A DNA stretch of 64,000 nucleotides from CALDTK01 sp965213735 (GTDB taxonomy: Bacteria > Bacteroidota > Bacteroidia > Chitinophagales > Saprospiraceae): assembly GCA_965213735.1 (NCBI GenBank), contig CBDCAB010000005.1:1178001-1242000 (forward strand), written 5' to 3'. A program made the position numbers and the translations under genes. This document shows positions 44,173 to 57,923 of the stretch, piece after piece. Below the pieces are notes generated by a model that was given only the letters and a program-made list of their open reading frames with translations, ran no database searches and had not been told where the DNA came from. The first letter of the stretch is position 1; each line of letters opens with the position of its first letter.

Positions 44173-45614
44173 CGTATTTCTTTCAGCTTTCGCCAAAACA
44201 TGTTAGCACCAAAGAGGGCTGCTACTTCTTCAATTTCGCGTTGCTCCTCTTCAATGGCCTCGGGAGAGTAGTGGGTTTTGACGAAAGTGGTATCAAAATT
44301 ACCGCTCGTAAAGGCTGGATGATCCATCACAAAGCGGCCAAAGGGTAGGGTAGTGGCGACGCCTTCAATATGATAATCCGCGATGGCTTCGCGCATGCGC
44401 TGAATCGCCTCGGCCCGCGTGGGCGCATAAGTGATGAGCTTAGACAGCATCGGGTCGTAATAAATGGGCACTTCCATGCCTTGTGCAAAACCATCATCCA
44501 CGCGAATACCAGGTCCGTGCGGCGGGCGGTAGGTAGTAAGGGTGCCCGTGCTAGGGGAGAAATCTGCCAGCGGATCTTCGGCATACACGCGCAGTTCGAT
44601 AGCGTGACCGGTGATGCTCAGGTCGTTTTGGCGAAAGCTGAGAGGAGCGCCTTCTGCAACACGAATTTGCTGCTCCACCAAATCGACACCAGTAATAAGC
44701 TCGGTGACGGGATGCTCTACCTGAAGACGGGTATTCATCTCCAGGAAGTAGAAGTTGTGCTGCTCGTCGATGAGAAACTCGACGGTACCGACGCCTTCGT
44801 AATCACATGCTTTGGCCACTCGCACTGCGGCCTCACCCATACGGCTGCGCAAATCTGGCGTGAGTACTGCACTCGGCGCTTCTTCGACTACCTTCTGGTG
44901 GCGCCGCTGAATGGAGCATTCGCGCTCGAAGAGGTGCACCACATTGCCATGCTGATCGGCGAGCACCTGAATCTCGATATGCCGCGGCTCGGTAACGAAC
45001 TTCTCCACGAAAACGGAGCCATCGCCGAAGGCTGACTTGGCTTCTGAAATAGCGCGAGCCATTTGCTCGGCGAGTTCGCTGGCCTGCTCGACGATTCGCA
45101 TGCCTTTGCCGCCTCCTCCGGCAGCAGCCTTGATGAGGATTGGAAAGCCGATCTTTTGTGCTGCGGCAGTGGCAACTTCCGGATCGCTTACCGCGGTATC
45201 GAGGCCTGGCACCATGGGGATGTCGTAGGCAGCTACGGCTTCTTTGGCGGCGAGTTTGTTGCCCATCACTTCGATGGCGTGTTCGCGGGGGCCGATGAAG
45301 ATGATGCCAGCAGCCGTGACGGCCATGGCGAAGGCGGCATTTTCGCTGAGAAAGCCATAGCCGGGGTGGATAGCATCGGCGCCTGTTTGGCGAGCTGCGT
45401 CGATGAGCTTAGCTGCTACTAGGTAGCTCTGCGTCGACGGTGCCGGTCCGAGTAGCACCGCCTCATCGGCATACTGGACGTGGGGGCTATGGCGGTCGAC
45501 TTCGGAGTAGACTGCTACGGTAGCGATGCCCAGGCGGCGGGCCGTACGCATTACGCGCAGGGCGATTTCGCCGCGGTTGGCGACGAGGATTTTCTTGATG
45601 CTGCGCTGCGTCAT
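44157..45614 (-). CDS. accC: biotin carboxylase subunit of acyl-CoA carboxylase
   Basis: The 485-residue ATP-grasp enzyme carboxylates biotin on the carrier protein. It begins KKILVANRGEIALRVMRTARRLGI, has the glycine-rich ATP loop KAAAGGGGKGMR, the EMNTRLQVEHPVTELITG motif and the biotin carboxylase C-terminal domain. Two strict motif copies lie in it: 44626-44638 (read LSFRQND) and 44186-44198 (MFWRKLK, close to the C-terminus). The last codons and stop are inside a GGTGCTGG array, so the C-terminus probably changed when the array formed. It overlaps the carrier gene by 4 bp. Confidence 0.95.
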   Translation of the reverse strand: MTQRSIKKILVANRGEIALRVMRTARRLGIATVAVYSEVDRHSPHVQYADEAVLLGPAPSTQSYLVAAKLIDAARQTGADAIHPGYGFLSENAAFAMAVTAAGIIFIGPREHAIEVMGNKLAAKEAVAAYDIPMVPGLDTAVSDPEVATAAAQKIGFPILIKAAAGGGGKGMRIVEQASELAEQMARAISEAKSAFGDGSVFVEKFVTEPRHIEIQVLADQHGNVVHLFERECSIQRRHQKVVEEAPSAVLTPDLRSRMGEAAVRVAKACDYEGVGTVEFLIDEQHNFYFLEMNTRLQVEHPVTELITGVDLVEQQIRVAEGAPLSFRQNDLSITGHAIELRVYAEDPLADFSPSTGTLTTYRPPHGPGIRVDDGFAQGMEVPIYYDPMLSKLITYAPTRAEAIQRMREAIADYHIEGVATTLPFGRFVMDHPAFTSGNFDTTFVKTHYSPEAIEEEQREIEEVAALFGANMFWRKLKEIRTPST

Positions 45615-46090
45615 GCGACTTCGATTAAGAGTTGACGCTTTTCGACTGCATCACCTTTGCTAACAGCTATTGAGGTGACGGTGCCGGCGCCATCAGCGGT
45701 CAGGCTATTTTCCATCTTCATGGCTTCGAGGACGAGAAGTTTGTCGCCGCTTTCTACGGCATCACCTACTGCCACCAAAACATCGAGCACGAGTCCGGGC
45801 ATGGGTGCGAACACGTCTTTGCTGGCGGCTGTTTCGACCACACCGAGGCCTAATTCACGGATGAGGGTGTCTATTTCATCTTCGATGCTCAGGTCGAAGT
45901 TTTGCCCATTGACATTTACAGTTAGCTTTTTTGTGGGCAGGTCGATGTTTAAGAGCGAGCAGTGGTAGGTCTTGTGCTGGTGGACGAGGTGGTAGTTGGA
46001 GTCGCCGAGGTGCACGAGGTCGAGCTTGTCGGAGGTGTCAGTGCTGATGGGGGTTCGCAGCGCTCCAGATGCGACGATAAGTTGGGCCAT
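45611..46090 (-). CDS. biotin carboxyl carrier protein, acyl-CoA carboxylase
   Basis: The 159-residue product has the biotinyl domain in its last ~70 residues, with the biotinylation site EAMKMEN (Lys125) and flanking APMPGLVLDVLVAVGDAVESGDKL. The N-terminal part is a beta-rich region that may contact the biotin carboxylase. It is the first gene of the carboxylase operon, overlapping accC by 4 bp (ATGA type), so the two are translationally coupled. Confidence 0.93.
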   Translation of the reverse strand: MAQLIVASGALRTPISTDTSDKLDLVHLGDSNYHLVHQHKTYHCSLLNIDLPTKKLTVNVNGQNFDLSIEDEIDTLIRELGLGVVETAASKDVFAPMPGLVLDVLVAVGDAVESGDKLLVLEAMKMENSLTADGAGTVTSIAVSKGDAVEKRQLLIEVA

Positions 46091-46273
46091 GGTATTGGTT
46101 GGGGCGCGGCCAAGGTAGCCTACGTGAGGCTTTAGCGAAAATTCGCGGGAGGGTTAGGATTGCAGCGCTGCGCTAGAGGCTACAGCCTAGATAAATTGGC
46201 TGCGGGAGGGTGGAGCTAATGCAAATTGCACAGAAGTATCAGACTTTACTTGTCGCCCTTCAAGATAGCAGCA

Positions 46274-46825
46274 TTACTCCTCACTTCTTGCAACACCATG
46301 TATGCGTAAATAATCACTCACACTAGCATCGTAGGAAAAGCGAGTGCCAGTTGATAGATCATGTATTTCGTTAAAGTCGTGATCTTTAAAGAATTGGCTA
46401 GCGAAGTAATGGTGTGGCTCAACGCCGACTACTGTTAGTGATCCGATGTGATGAGTAGCTGCTAGGCGATCTTGCCAGGCATTTTCCTGAATAATGGTAT
46501 TGGCTATGCTGTTAAACATTGCTGCATATCCGACGCAGTGGGCTCGTGGCGAGTTAACAAGTTCGTTGGGATTGCTAGAGGCAGATGTTGTCGTGAAGCT
46601 GAGTGTTTCGGTGGTTATTTCATCCGCTATTCGCGCAATATCCTCAACCTTTGGTCTTAAGCCTTGGGATTTACTAGTGATGTTGTCTAGCAGGACTTGA
46701 TTAGTAATCGTGACTTCGGGGCGTGTGCCGACTGCTTTGTACTTAACGAGTGAGTTGAAGATCGGGCCCCGAAAAGCAACAAGTAGTATGAGTGCACCAC
46801 TTAGGATTTTGAGGGTGCGCTTCAT
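46274..46825 (-). CDS. exported transglutaminase-like protein, putative
   Basis: The 183-residue product from the ATG at 46825 starts with a signal anchor (MKRTLKILSGALILLVAF). It has a Cys in RAHCVGYAAMFNSIAN (97) that sits where transglutaminase-like cysteine proteins place their nucleophile, and a later HDFNEIHDLSTGTRFSYD segment that provides His149 and Asp166 at the expected spacing. This suggests a small transglutaminase/cysteine peptidase fold. No family beyond this was recognised. It lies at the left edge of the AT-rich island. Confidence 0.5.
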   Translation of the reverse strand: MKRTLKILSGALILLVAFRGPIFNSLVKYKAVGTRPEVTITNQVLLDNITSKSQGLRPKVEDIARIADEITTETLSFTTTSASSNPNELVNSPRAHCVGYAAMFNSIANTIIQENAWQDRLAATHHIGSLTVVGVEPHHYFASQFFKDHDFNEIHDLSTGTRFSYDASVSDYLRIHGVARSEE

Positions 46826-46933
46826 TGGGGGGGGATTGTGTTCTAGAAATCTATAGATGCAAAAAAGCTGCAAGCTGACCCAACTCAGCCGCAGACAAGT
46901 GAAGGAGCCTTTAGAAATGATGCTGTGGGAATA

Positions 46934-47062
46934 TTACTTCTCAGGAAATGACGGGATGCGAATGTAGCTTCGGTCTGTAAAGGTAATACGCCAGTGAGTC
47001 ACAAAGCCGCGATCTTCTTCTAGAACATATACTATTACCGGCCGCGCGACAGAGCGAACCAC
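46934..47062 (-). pseudogene. short 3'-terminal gene remnant
   Basis: A 42-codon minus-strand frame reads VVRSVARPVIVYVLEEDRG... to IRIPSFPEK and a stop. It is too short for the usual size cut-offs but has a protein-like composition. Just upstream (5') it is closed by an in-frame TAA. It may be the tail of a gene lost at the island border. Confidence 0.3.
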
Positions 47063-47545
47063 GCAAGTCGCTTAGGAGCAGCATGTCCAGCTCATCATGC
47101 TGCATCAATTGCAATCCGTATTGTGGGTGATGCCCAGCACTGGCGGGCTAGTGGACGCTGGCCTCGCCTGCAGGCCGGCGGGCAGCAACCGTGCGTGGAG
47201 GCAGCTGCTCTGGCTACACATTTTAAATATCTCGAGGTCCCAAAGGCTCGCCACATGATAGACCGACTCAAGCACCAGCACCATAGCAGTATTTCGGGAT
47301 ATAGTGCTGTAGCGATAAGAGGTCCGCGACGTATGAGCACATGGCGGTCTTAACCGACGCAGAGGGCTCGCAGACACACGTGTACACCATGCGAATACCA
47401 GTTGATGCCATAATAAATTCCAGAAATGCTGCAAAACTTCCCAGTCCTGGCGAAAAAGTGATAGATGGAGACGCGAATTTGACTAGTTATCGAAATAGAG
47501 TGTAGGATGCCAGCGGCAGCATAAGCTTGAGCATAGGTTTGCGCA
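47063..47545. other. gap at the left edge of the island
   Basis: No convincing gene. Overlapping frames on both strands of 47095-47434 have unlikely composition and no signature. The last 60 bp before 47546 are AT-rich and probably include the promoter of the lipoprotein gene, but no clear -33/-7 pair was found. Confidence 0.5.
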
Positions 47546-49780
<2,235 letters not shown>

Positions 49781-49785
49781 ATATC

Positions 49786-50283
49786 ATGTTTACCAAGAGC
49801 TTGCTCTACTCACTTGCAGTCTTCTTGATAAGTTGTGGACCAGAGAAGTCCGTCCCGAACTATAGTTCATTTAATAGAGACTCTGCAGCTCTTGAATTCC
49901 TAATTAGGAGTTCTCACGGCTTATATCTGGAAGATCAATGTCTAATTGATTCAATTGTATACGAAGGATCATGGGGAGCAAAGATTTCAAATTTCCAAAA
50001 TGGCTTGGAAGAAAATTTAGCTATGAAGAAAATCCCATTGGAAGTTTTCGCGAACTCTAGCGAAATGACTCCATGTACTAGATGTGCATATTTTCATGCT
50101 ATTGTTCAAACGGAAGGGACAGTTCGCATTGGAACCCGGGTTATTAGCCAAGGTCCTGATCTCTCAGAATTCACCTCAGGGTGCACATTTGGTCATAACA
50201 TTCGTAAAGAAGTTATTGTGTGGGATACCTGGGAATATCACAAAGCTGAGGACGAGTGGAGATATATCCTTAGCATGGACTGA
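49786..50283 (+). CDS. small lipoprotein following tip A, candidate immunity protein
   Basis: The 165-residue product has a lipoprotein signal (MFTKSLLYSLAVFLISCGPEKS). No family was recognised; the mature region has three Cys residues after the lipid Cys. It starts 6 bp after the preceding stop (or overlaps it if the ATG at 49765 is used), as an immunity gene would. Its product would sit in the periplasm or on the outer membrane, the compartment where the lipoprotein tip would act. Confidence 0.6.
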   Translation: MFTKSLLYSLAVFLISCGPEKSVPNYSSFNRDSAALEFLIRSSHGLYLEDQCLIDSIVYEGSWGAKISNFQNGLEENLAMKKIPLEVFANSSEMTPCTRCAYFHAIVQTEGTVRIGTRVISQGPDLSEFTSGCTFGHNIRKEVIVWDTWEYHKAEDEWRYILSMD

Positions 50284-50352
50284 ACTCTCAATCTCCCAGC
50301 AAAGCGAGATTAAGACTAGGCAAAATTCTTTGCAATCAAATTGTTACGATCC

Positions 50353-50979
50353 ATGTCCAGAATGAAACTAGCTTTTTGTCTAATTGCATGTACCTTGACT
50401 ATTGTATGGCAAAATTGTACATCTCCATCCAATGAGAATTCCCGCAAATCATGCTGGCGCATGAGCAATGATGGAGTACTTACAGTTGAATCCAACATAC
50501 TACCAGAACAATTCGGTTCTCGTGCCAAGCCAGTAGATAGCCTCTCAACGTCAAGATTTTTAGAAGGATATATTTATGTAATATCAAGTTCATTGCCTCA
50601 GGTACAGCCAAAAGAAGGTTGTCTAGACACCAATTCTATGTATACAGCTACCCTTTCCATCTTATTGTCCGATTATTTTTCGGACACCCATGAATTTGCA
50701 AATCAGGTGGTGCTTACTTCGGAAGAAGCAATTTGCCCTCTAGTAGGCTCACATAACAAATCTATTATATCATCGGAGGCTCTGCGGGAATGGCACAAAC
50801 ACCTTCCTGCGCTACTTAACGAACTGCAAGCTTCTGGTGAAGAATTAGGTGTATCAAATCTTATAATTAGCATGGATTATGGTCACTATCGCACAATAGA
50901 CACTATTTCTCCAAATATGTATCTTTACCAATTCATTGAAGATGTTTGTTCACCTGTAATCACATTTGTACCTCAATAG
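50353..50979 (+). CDS. second small exported/lipoprotein gene in the tip A cassette
   Basis: The 208-residue product begins with a hydrophobic signal (about 5-20) and has Cys near its end (VWQNCTSPS), a loose lipobox. The mature part is Cys-containing and of no recognised family. It lies 69 bp after the first candidate immunity gene. It may be a second immunity factor or a helper for tip A. The ATG at 50362 is an alternative start. Confidence 0.5.
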   Translation: MSRMKLAFCLIACTLTIVWQNCTSPSNENSRKSCWRMSNDGVLTVESNILPEQFGSRAKPVDSLSTSRFLEGYIYVISSSLPQVQPKEGCLDTNSMYTATLSILLSDYFSDTHEFANQVVLTSEEAICPLVGSHNKSIISSEALREWHKHLPALLNELQASGEELGVSNLIISMDYGHYRTIDTISPNMYLYQFIEDVCSPVITFVPQ

Positions 50980-51097
50980 TCGAAAATACTGCAATCCATC
51001 GAACAGTTGGCTGCTGAATATGATCAGACACATGAGGGTTTAATGGATTTTAGTTTTTTATATCTTGCGAGGTGAATAATGAATCTTGACCATTAAC

Positions 51098-52513
51098 ATG
51101 AATGATCTCCCCTCTAAACGATTGCGCTCGCGACATCCTTACGGTGGTTTGACCAAAATTAGGTCGACCGCCTGGCCCCATACAGGAAGTCCTGGAGATC
51201 CTGAATGGTACTCCGGTGGTTGGATCTTCTACGGTCCTGGCAGCAGTGGGGGCTCAGGTGGTGGAGGATTTCAATGGCCGACAATAAAATGGCCCAACTT
51301 CGGCGGAGGTGGAAGCGGTGGATCTATCTGGAATAAAGTTAGGAGGTTCTTTGGGCTATGTTATCAGTTTCGTGAAGGTCCTGCGGTAGGTGATCGGTAT
51401 CATGATCTAGCAGTAGAGGCTAGTGTAAGCGCTCGCACAGGTAATTGCGAGTGGATACAAATTCATGGTGTCGAAGACGTCTCGATGGATACCTACCTAG
51501 GCAACACACAACTTGGAGAGGAGTGGGGCATTGACATCAATGGCTTTGAGTGTCGAGGCATAGCTTTTGGTAATGAAGCGATGAGCATAGATTTTGCTTT
51601 TGGCATCAGGCATATATTAGCCACCTATGAAGAAATAAACTGGCAAATGGTAAAGTGTCTGGCGGAGAATCCTGAAATTGCAGCGGTTGCTAACGCAGCA
51701 TTAGAGGAATTTGCTGGCAGTTCAACCTGTAGCGGCGTTTCTATTGAAGATTACGTTGAAGATAGAATGCACTCCTTTTGTGCGTCTGGGACGGATAGTG
51801 AAGATGCTGCAAGTGCATTACATAGGGATTTAGGAAGGGAGGAATGGATAACTTATTCACAGATTTCTGAAGAGACTTGCTCGACAGTTCGCTGTGCACT
51901 GGACGTTCTCAACGGACAAGTAGCAGGAGCTCCGAATACTTCCATGTATTGTAATGCTTCAAGCATAGCTTCTGGATCAGATATTTTCCATGTAGATTTT
52001 ACCGTGGGCCCCATCTCTGGCACTGGCCAAACATCCTATGACGTCTCGACCAATTCCGTGTCCATTATCATTGCTGAATCTCGATGTGAAGCCCAAACCG
52101 ACCCTTTAAGTATATACAATACAATTCTACATGAGTCTTTACATGCGCAGATGGGATTGGCGCTGATGGAAAAAGGCTTGGATCCGTATGAAATTAATTC
52201 GTATACAGATTCAGAACTATGGGACGCTTACATCATCAATTACTACATTGACAATGCTGAGAATGTCACTCCTGAGATGATCCAGCATGCCATTCTAGTG
52301 TTTACAGAAGAGGTAGTTGGCAAATTAAGTACTGAACTTTGGATTATCAATGGAAATCGTGGTACTCCAGAACATTATCATTTGCTTGCATGGAATGGTT
52401 TAATTCGTTATGCACAAAGTTACTCCCAAGATGTAGTAGGTCCAGGTAATTATTTTGTTGATCTTGATCAATATCGTCAAAATAATCTCCAATACAATTC
52501 TCCATGCGACTAA
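51098..52513 (+). CDS. 5'-truncated polymorphic cassette with HESLH tip (tip B)
   Basis: This 471-residue frame lacks the lipoprotein signal, N-domain and glycine hinge of the gene at 47546. A short unrelated leader (MNDLPSKRLRSRHPYGGL) joins directly to the shared region at WPHTGSPGDPEW. About 670 bp are ~98% identical to the upstream copy, then the sequence diverges sharply after REEW. The new tip has a zinc-type motif HESLH (about 345-349). Without an export signal it is probably a silent donor cassette. It is followed by an overlapping small lipoprotein gene. A TTG at 51086 is an alternative start. Confidence 0.7.
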   Translation: MNDLPSKRLRSRHPYGGLTKIRSTAWPHTGSPGDPEWYSGGWIFYGPGSSGGSGGGGFQWPTIKWPNFGGGGSGGSIWNKVRRFFGLCYQFREGPAVGDRYHDLAVEASVSARTGNCEWIQIHGVEDVSMDTYLGNTQLGEEWGIDINGFECRGIAFGNEAMSIDFAFGIRHILATYEEINWQMVKCLAENPEIAAVANAALEEFAGSSTCSGVSIEDYVEDRMHSFCASGTDSEDAASALHRDLGREEWITYSQISEETCSTVRCALDVLNGQVAGAPNTSMYCNASSIASGSDIFHVDFTVGPISGTGQTSYDVSTNSVSIIIAESRCEAQTDPLSIYNTILHESLHAQMGLALMEKGLDPYEINSYTDSELWDAYIINYYIDNAENVTPEMIQHAILVFTEEVVGKLSTELWIINGNRGTPEHYHLLAWNGLIRYAQSYSQDVVGPGNYFVDLDQYRQNNLQYNSPCD

Positions 52514-53013
52514 TACTAGCAACTTCCTTTAAAGGTTTGATACTATTATGGCTAGCCATAATTTGTGCATGCTCACATATAGAGACTCACGTTGCACACG
52601 ATACCGGGTGTGTCTTGGACCTCGATTCGTTTTTGTTACAGACTGACAAAATGTTTGACGCGTTTAGATATGGATACAATAGAACGACGGAAGATCCGAA
52701 GCGGCTTTATTTAGTCGCCACTGTAGTCAGTGATAGTGTAAATGATTTAATTGTTCGTCCTAATATTATGAATACAATCGCCCACTCCGAAAACATTAAT
52801 TGTAAATACATAGTCGCTCCTGATAGTGTTTACCTGTCTCAGCACGTAACTTTGGAGGATTATATGCAGCATATGACGTCAGTTCATGATAGAATAGTGG
52901 CCAGTCCAGATACTGCCTTAATACTCGCAGTGTTTAACTCTGGCAATAATCTCGAGTATATCTATGTAGGTGGAGGCGTGCATGACGTCCAATTATATCC
53001 AATTAACGAGTAG
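52504..53013 (+). CDS. candidate immunity lipoprotein for tip B
   Basis: The 169-residue product has a lipoprotein signal (LLWLAIICAC). Its ATG overlaps the end of the tip B gene by 10 bp, which suggests translational coupling. The mature part, including DAFRYGYNRTTEDPKRLYLVA, is homologous to the lipoprotein at 56327, which stands behind a homologous tip. That pairing supports a matched toxin/immunity relation. Confidence 0.65.
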   Translation: MRLILATSFKGLILLWLAIICACSHIETHVAHDTGCVLDLDSFLLQTDKMFDAFRYGYNRTTEDPKRLYLVATVVSDSVNDLIVRPNIMNTIAHSENINCKYIVAPDSVYLSQHVTLEDYMQHMTSVHDRIVASPDTALILAVFNSGNNLEYIYVGGGVHDVQLYPINE

Positions 53014-53226
53014 AGAATTAATGATTAATCGTGTATTTCACATTTCGGTCCAATCTGGAGGGCAGCTATACAATTACAAGTTTTATGTCAGCCCCATTAT
53101 CGGCGATCTGCAGTTGGTGCTTTTCAAAGCGTGACGCAATCAACGCTGTAGATCCATCAAATCAGTTGTCACCCCCCTACGCGCAAATTTTGGGCTGAGA
53201 TAGGCAGACTCAGTAGACGTGGTTGT

Positions 53227-55351
<2,125 letters not shown>

Positions 55352-55365
<14 letters not shown>

Positions 55366-55750
55366 CACATTTTATAAGTCCTTACTTTTTTGCAGCGCTT
55401 TAAGCATCGCAGGTTGCAGCGATGCGGGCAGCTACTCAATTGTACAGGACCTTGAATTGTATAGGGAATTTCCTAATAAGCCCTGGACTCTCCAATGCAA
55501 TCCCGGATGCACTACGATGAGCTATACAGATATTACCACTGTTTTTTACGATGCACATGCTATTGTTGCTGTACAAGAACGTGCTGATACGAATTATATT
55601 ATCCTCATTCCTGGCGACTATAAGTGCTGTTGGGGTAGGCAGGGAATTGAGGAATTTGTATATAACAAGAAGATATTAAATAGCTTAGTAAAGGGAAGGA
55701 TATGGATGAAGCAAATTCCTTCCTCGGCTGCTACCATAGAAGAATTATGA
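55352..55750 (+). CDS. candidate immunity lipoprotein for tip C
   Basis: The 132-residue product has a lipoprotein signal (LFCSALSIAGC). The ATG overlaps the tip C gene by 14 bp. It is Cys-rich (several CC and CxxxC pairs). It has no detectable similarity to the lipoproteins at 52504 and 56327, as expected if it pairs with an unrelated tip. The 3' end overlaps the start of the orphan tip frame. Confidence 0.6.
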
Positions 55751-56322
55751 CTCGCATGCATGTTCGAAGCATTGCTCCAAGATCAGATAGCCTCTATGGG
55801 ACTTTTACCTTGGCCTCAATTACCGGCACTGGCCAAACTACCTATGTCGTCTCGACCAATTCCGTGTCCATTATAATTGCTGACTCTCGATGTGAAGCCC
55901 AAACCGATCCTTTAAGTATTTACAATACAATTCTACATGAGTCTTTACATGCGCAGATGGGATTGGAGTTGATGGAAAAAGGCTTGGATCCGTATGAAAT
56001 TCAAGCATATTCAGACTCAGAATTGAGGGATTCTTACATTGTGAATTTTTACATAGAATCTAGACCAGATATTTCGATAGATGATTTGCAGCACGGCATC
56101 CTATTATATGCCGAGGACGTTGTTGGGCAATTAAGTATGGCTCTTATGAGTTTGAATGATCAGCAAGGTACTCCAGAGCATTATCGACTTTTGGCTTGGA
56201 ATGGCTTAATTGACTATGCTAGAAGCTATTCTCAGGATGTCGTAGGGCCGCAAAATTATTTTGTTAATCTGGATCAAATACGCCAGAGCAATTTTCCTTA
56301 TAGTTTCCCATGTTCAAACTGA
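55747..56322 (+). pseudogene. orphan tip B-type cassette (tip B')
   Basis: The 191-residue frame is homologous to the C-terminal part of tip B only: ITGTGQTTY, NSVSIIIADSRCEAQTDP, NTILHESLHAQMG (HExxH) and VGPQNYFVNLDQIRQ. It has neither the shared pre-tip region nor a signal peptide. Such orphan tips, each with an immunity gene behind it, are typical of polymorphic toxin loci, where they serve as recombination donors. The ATG at 55747 is a nominal start; 55702 is also open. Confidence 0.6.
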
Positions 56323-56326
56323 AATT

Positions 56327-56818
56327 ATGAATAAGCATTTCTGGTTTCTGTTGCCCTTATGTAGTTTGGCAATGTACTGTGCTAGTTCGCAGAATGATAG
56401 AGGCTCTGACACTCCCTGTACGCTAAATCTTTCTCAAGAGCTACAACAAAATGTTGAACTGTCTGATGCTTTGCGATTTGGGTACACTAGAAAAGATACT
56501 GATCCTAAAAAGGTTTACCTAGTTGCAATTGGCAAAGTTGACAAAAGTGGCGAGCAGCTGCAAGATATTGGAATGTTAGAGGCTATGCGTTTAGCGTATG
56601 ATCTAGATTGTTTACTAGCTGAGCCTGAGAATAAATTCTTCATTGCCACTCGTGTTAGTCTGAGAGATAATCTTGACCATCTTAAGTCGGTAAAGTCAAG
56701 ATTAGGTGTAAATCCAGACACTATCATGGCTCTAGCCCTAATGGATTCTACTGAAAGTCTTAGCCGTCTCTACCTAGGAGGCGGTGAGCATACTGTTAGA
56801 ATAATTGATATTGACTAG
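56327..56818 (+). CDS. candidate immunity lipoprotein for orphan tip B'
   Basis: The 163-residue product has a signal with lipid Cys near residue 18 (LAMYCASS). It is homologous along its length to the lipoprotein at 52504: DALRFGYTRKDTDPKKVYLVA matches DAFRYGYNRTTEDPKRLYLVA, and LYLGGGEHTV matches IYVGGGVHDV. It starts 4 bp after the orphan tip stop. Confidence 0.65.
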   Translation: MNKHFWFLLPLCSLAMYCASSQNDRGSDTPCTLNLSQELQQNVELSDALRFGYTRKDTDPKKVYLVAIGKVDKSGEQLQDIGMLEAMRLAYDLDCLLAEPENKFFIATRVSLRDNLDHLKSVKSRLGVNPDTIMALALMDSTESLSRLYLGGGEHTVRIIDID

Positions 56819-57081
56819 ATTATCTGTTCGTGCTTTAATGCCGCCTCTCGAAGAATTAGCTACAATAGGATGCCAGAAGATCCTAGGTGCTAGCATTCAG
56901 AGCTTACCAAAATTTAGTAAAGCCTATATATAATGGATTCCTGCCAGGAGAAATAAGATCATCAATACACAGTTGAGTCGATCGCGAATGATACGAGCTC
57001 TTCTTGCCCACCACCTGTTCGAATTTGACCGCCCCTCAATAGAGTAGAATTAATATTGGTTGCTAATTTGTAACCACATGA

Positions 57082-57606
57082 GTAACGAACGCCCTCAAGC
57101 GAAAGCTGAAGCCCTATCAACAGGCCTTTCTTGATGGGCAAATGAGCTGGAAACAGTTTGTCATCACCACCTTCGGAGCCGCTACCAATAGCCATGCAAA
57201 ATACTACAATTCTAAGTACAATCGCGATGGCAAGCTCTTCGTGAGGCCTACCCTACATGGTCTCACCGACAAAGGTGAGCCTGGCAAATTGTATTCCCGC
57301 ACACTCGCAGCATATATAGCATACAACTACTACAAGCATGGCCTTGCACCTGCCGAAAGCGCCTACATGTGGAGCAGCCATACCGCACCCAAGTACCACA
57401 TCATCGAGCCAGATATTGAGCTGCACTATGGAAATGAAGAGGCGTTTAAAGCATTTAATATCTGGTACCTCAAGAAGTATGGCGCGCGCATGCTGGCCTT
57501 CGATGAGGAGAAATTCTTTGCCCTACTTACTCCCCGTAAATACTACGAAGACTACAATGAGTGGAGAGCAGTGGAAGGGGGTGAGGGGCTGGATGCTGGG
57601 AGTTAG
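57082..57606 (+). pseudogene. 5'-truncated REP-associated tyrosine (Y1) transposase
   Basis: The frame opens just after a TGA without a normal start; an internal ATG lies at 57142. It reads like the C-terminal half of Y1/RAYT-type transposases: AKYYNSKYNRDGKLF with candidate catalytic Tyr residues, then AAYIAYNYYKHGLAP and YMWSSH at the place of the family's NPVRHGL and PWSSY. The N-terminal HUH motif is missing, so it is likely inactive. It lies at the right border of the island and runs into a GGTGCTGG array that supplies the stop codon. A large palindrome follows at 57802. Confidence 0.6.
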
Positions 57607-57790
57607 GTGCTAGGAGTTAGGTGCTGGGTGCTGGGTGCTGGGTGTTAGGTGCTGGGTGCTGGCGCAGGTGCTGAGCTCCGGGTGCTATGGCTGCTAGGGA
57701 CTTGGTGCTAGGTACTGGCGCAGGTGCTGGGTAGAAGGGCTGGCGCTAGGTGGTAGGTGCAAGGGCTGGCGCTAGGTGGTAGGTGCTAAG
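57583..57790. repeat. GGTGCTGG minisatellite, longest array
   Basis: The array contains more than a dozen degenerate units (GGGTGCTG, AGGTGCTA, GGGTGTTA and variants) over about 200 bp, partly arranged as higher-order GGTGCTGGCGCA and AAGGGCTGGCGCTAGGTGGT units. The first units form the 3' end and stop codon of the RAYT remnant. Confidence 0.8.
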
Positions 57791-57801
57791 GCCAGCTCAT
57801 G

Positions 57802-57878
57802 GCTTTTGTGCTTCGGCAGACGGGTTCCCCCCACCGCCCGGGTGGCGGTGGGGAACCCGTCTGCCGAAGCACAAAAGC
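57802..57878. repeat. 77-bp near-perfect palindrome
   Basis: The left arm (GCTTTTGTGCTTCGGCAGAC..., from 57802) and the right arm (...CTGCCGAAGCACAAAAGC, to 57878) form a 35-bp stem with a two-base bulge and a CGGG-type centre. A third partial copy of the right arm (TGCCAAAGCACAAAAGCT) follows at about 57898. It lies 46 bp beyond the 3' end of the minus-strand aspS gene and after the RAYT remnant, so it could be a transposase recognition hairpin, a terminator, or both. Confidence 0.85.
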
Positions 57879-57923
57879 TACTCTTACAAAGCCCCCATGC
57901 CAAAGCACAAAAGCTAACCCCAC

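Noticed and set aside
47095..47434. Overlapping frames on both strands at the island edge
   Set aside because: Composition is unlike proteins (runs of Cys, Trp, Arg), no motif and no start context; kept only as a non-coding gap.
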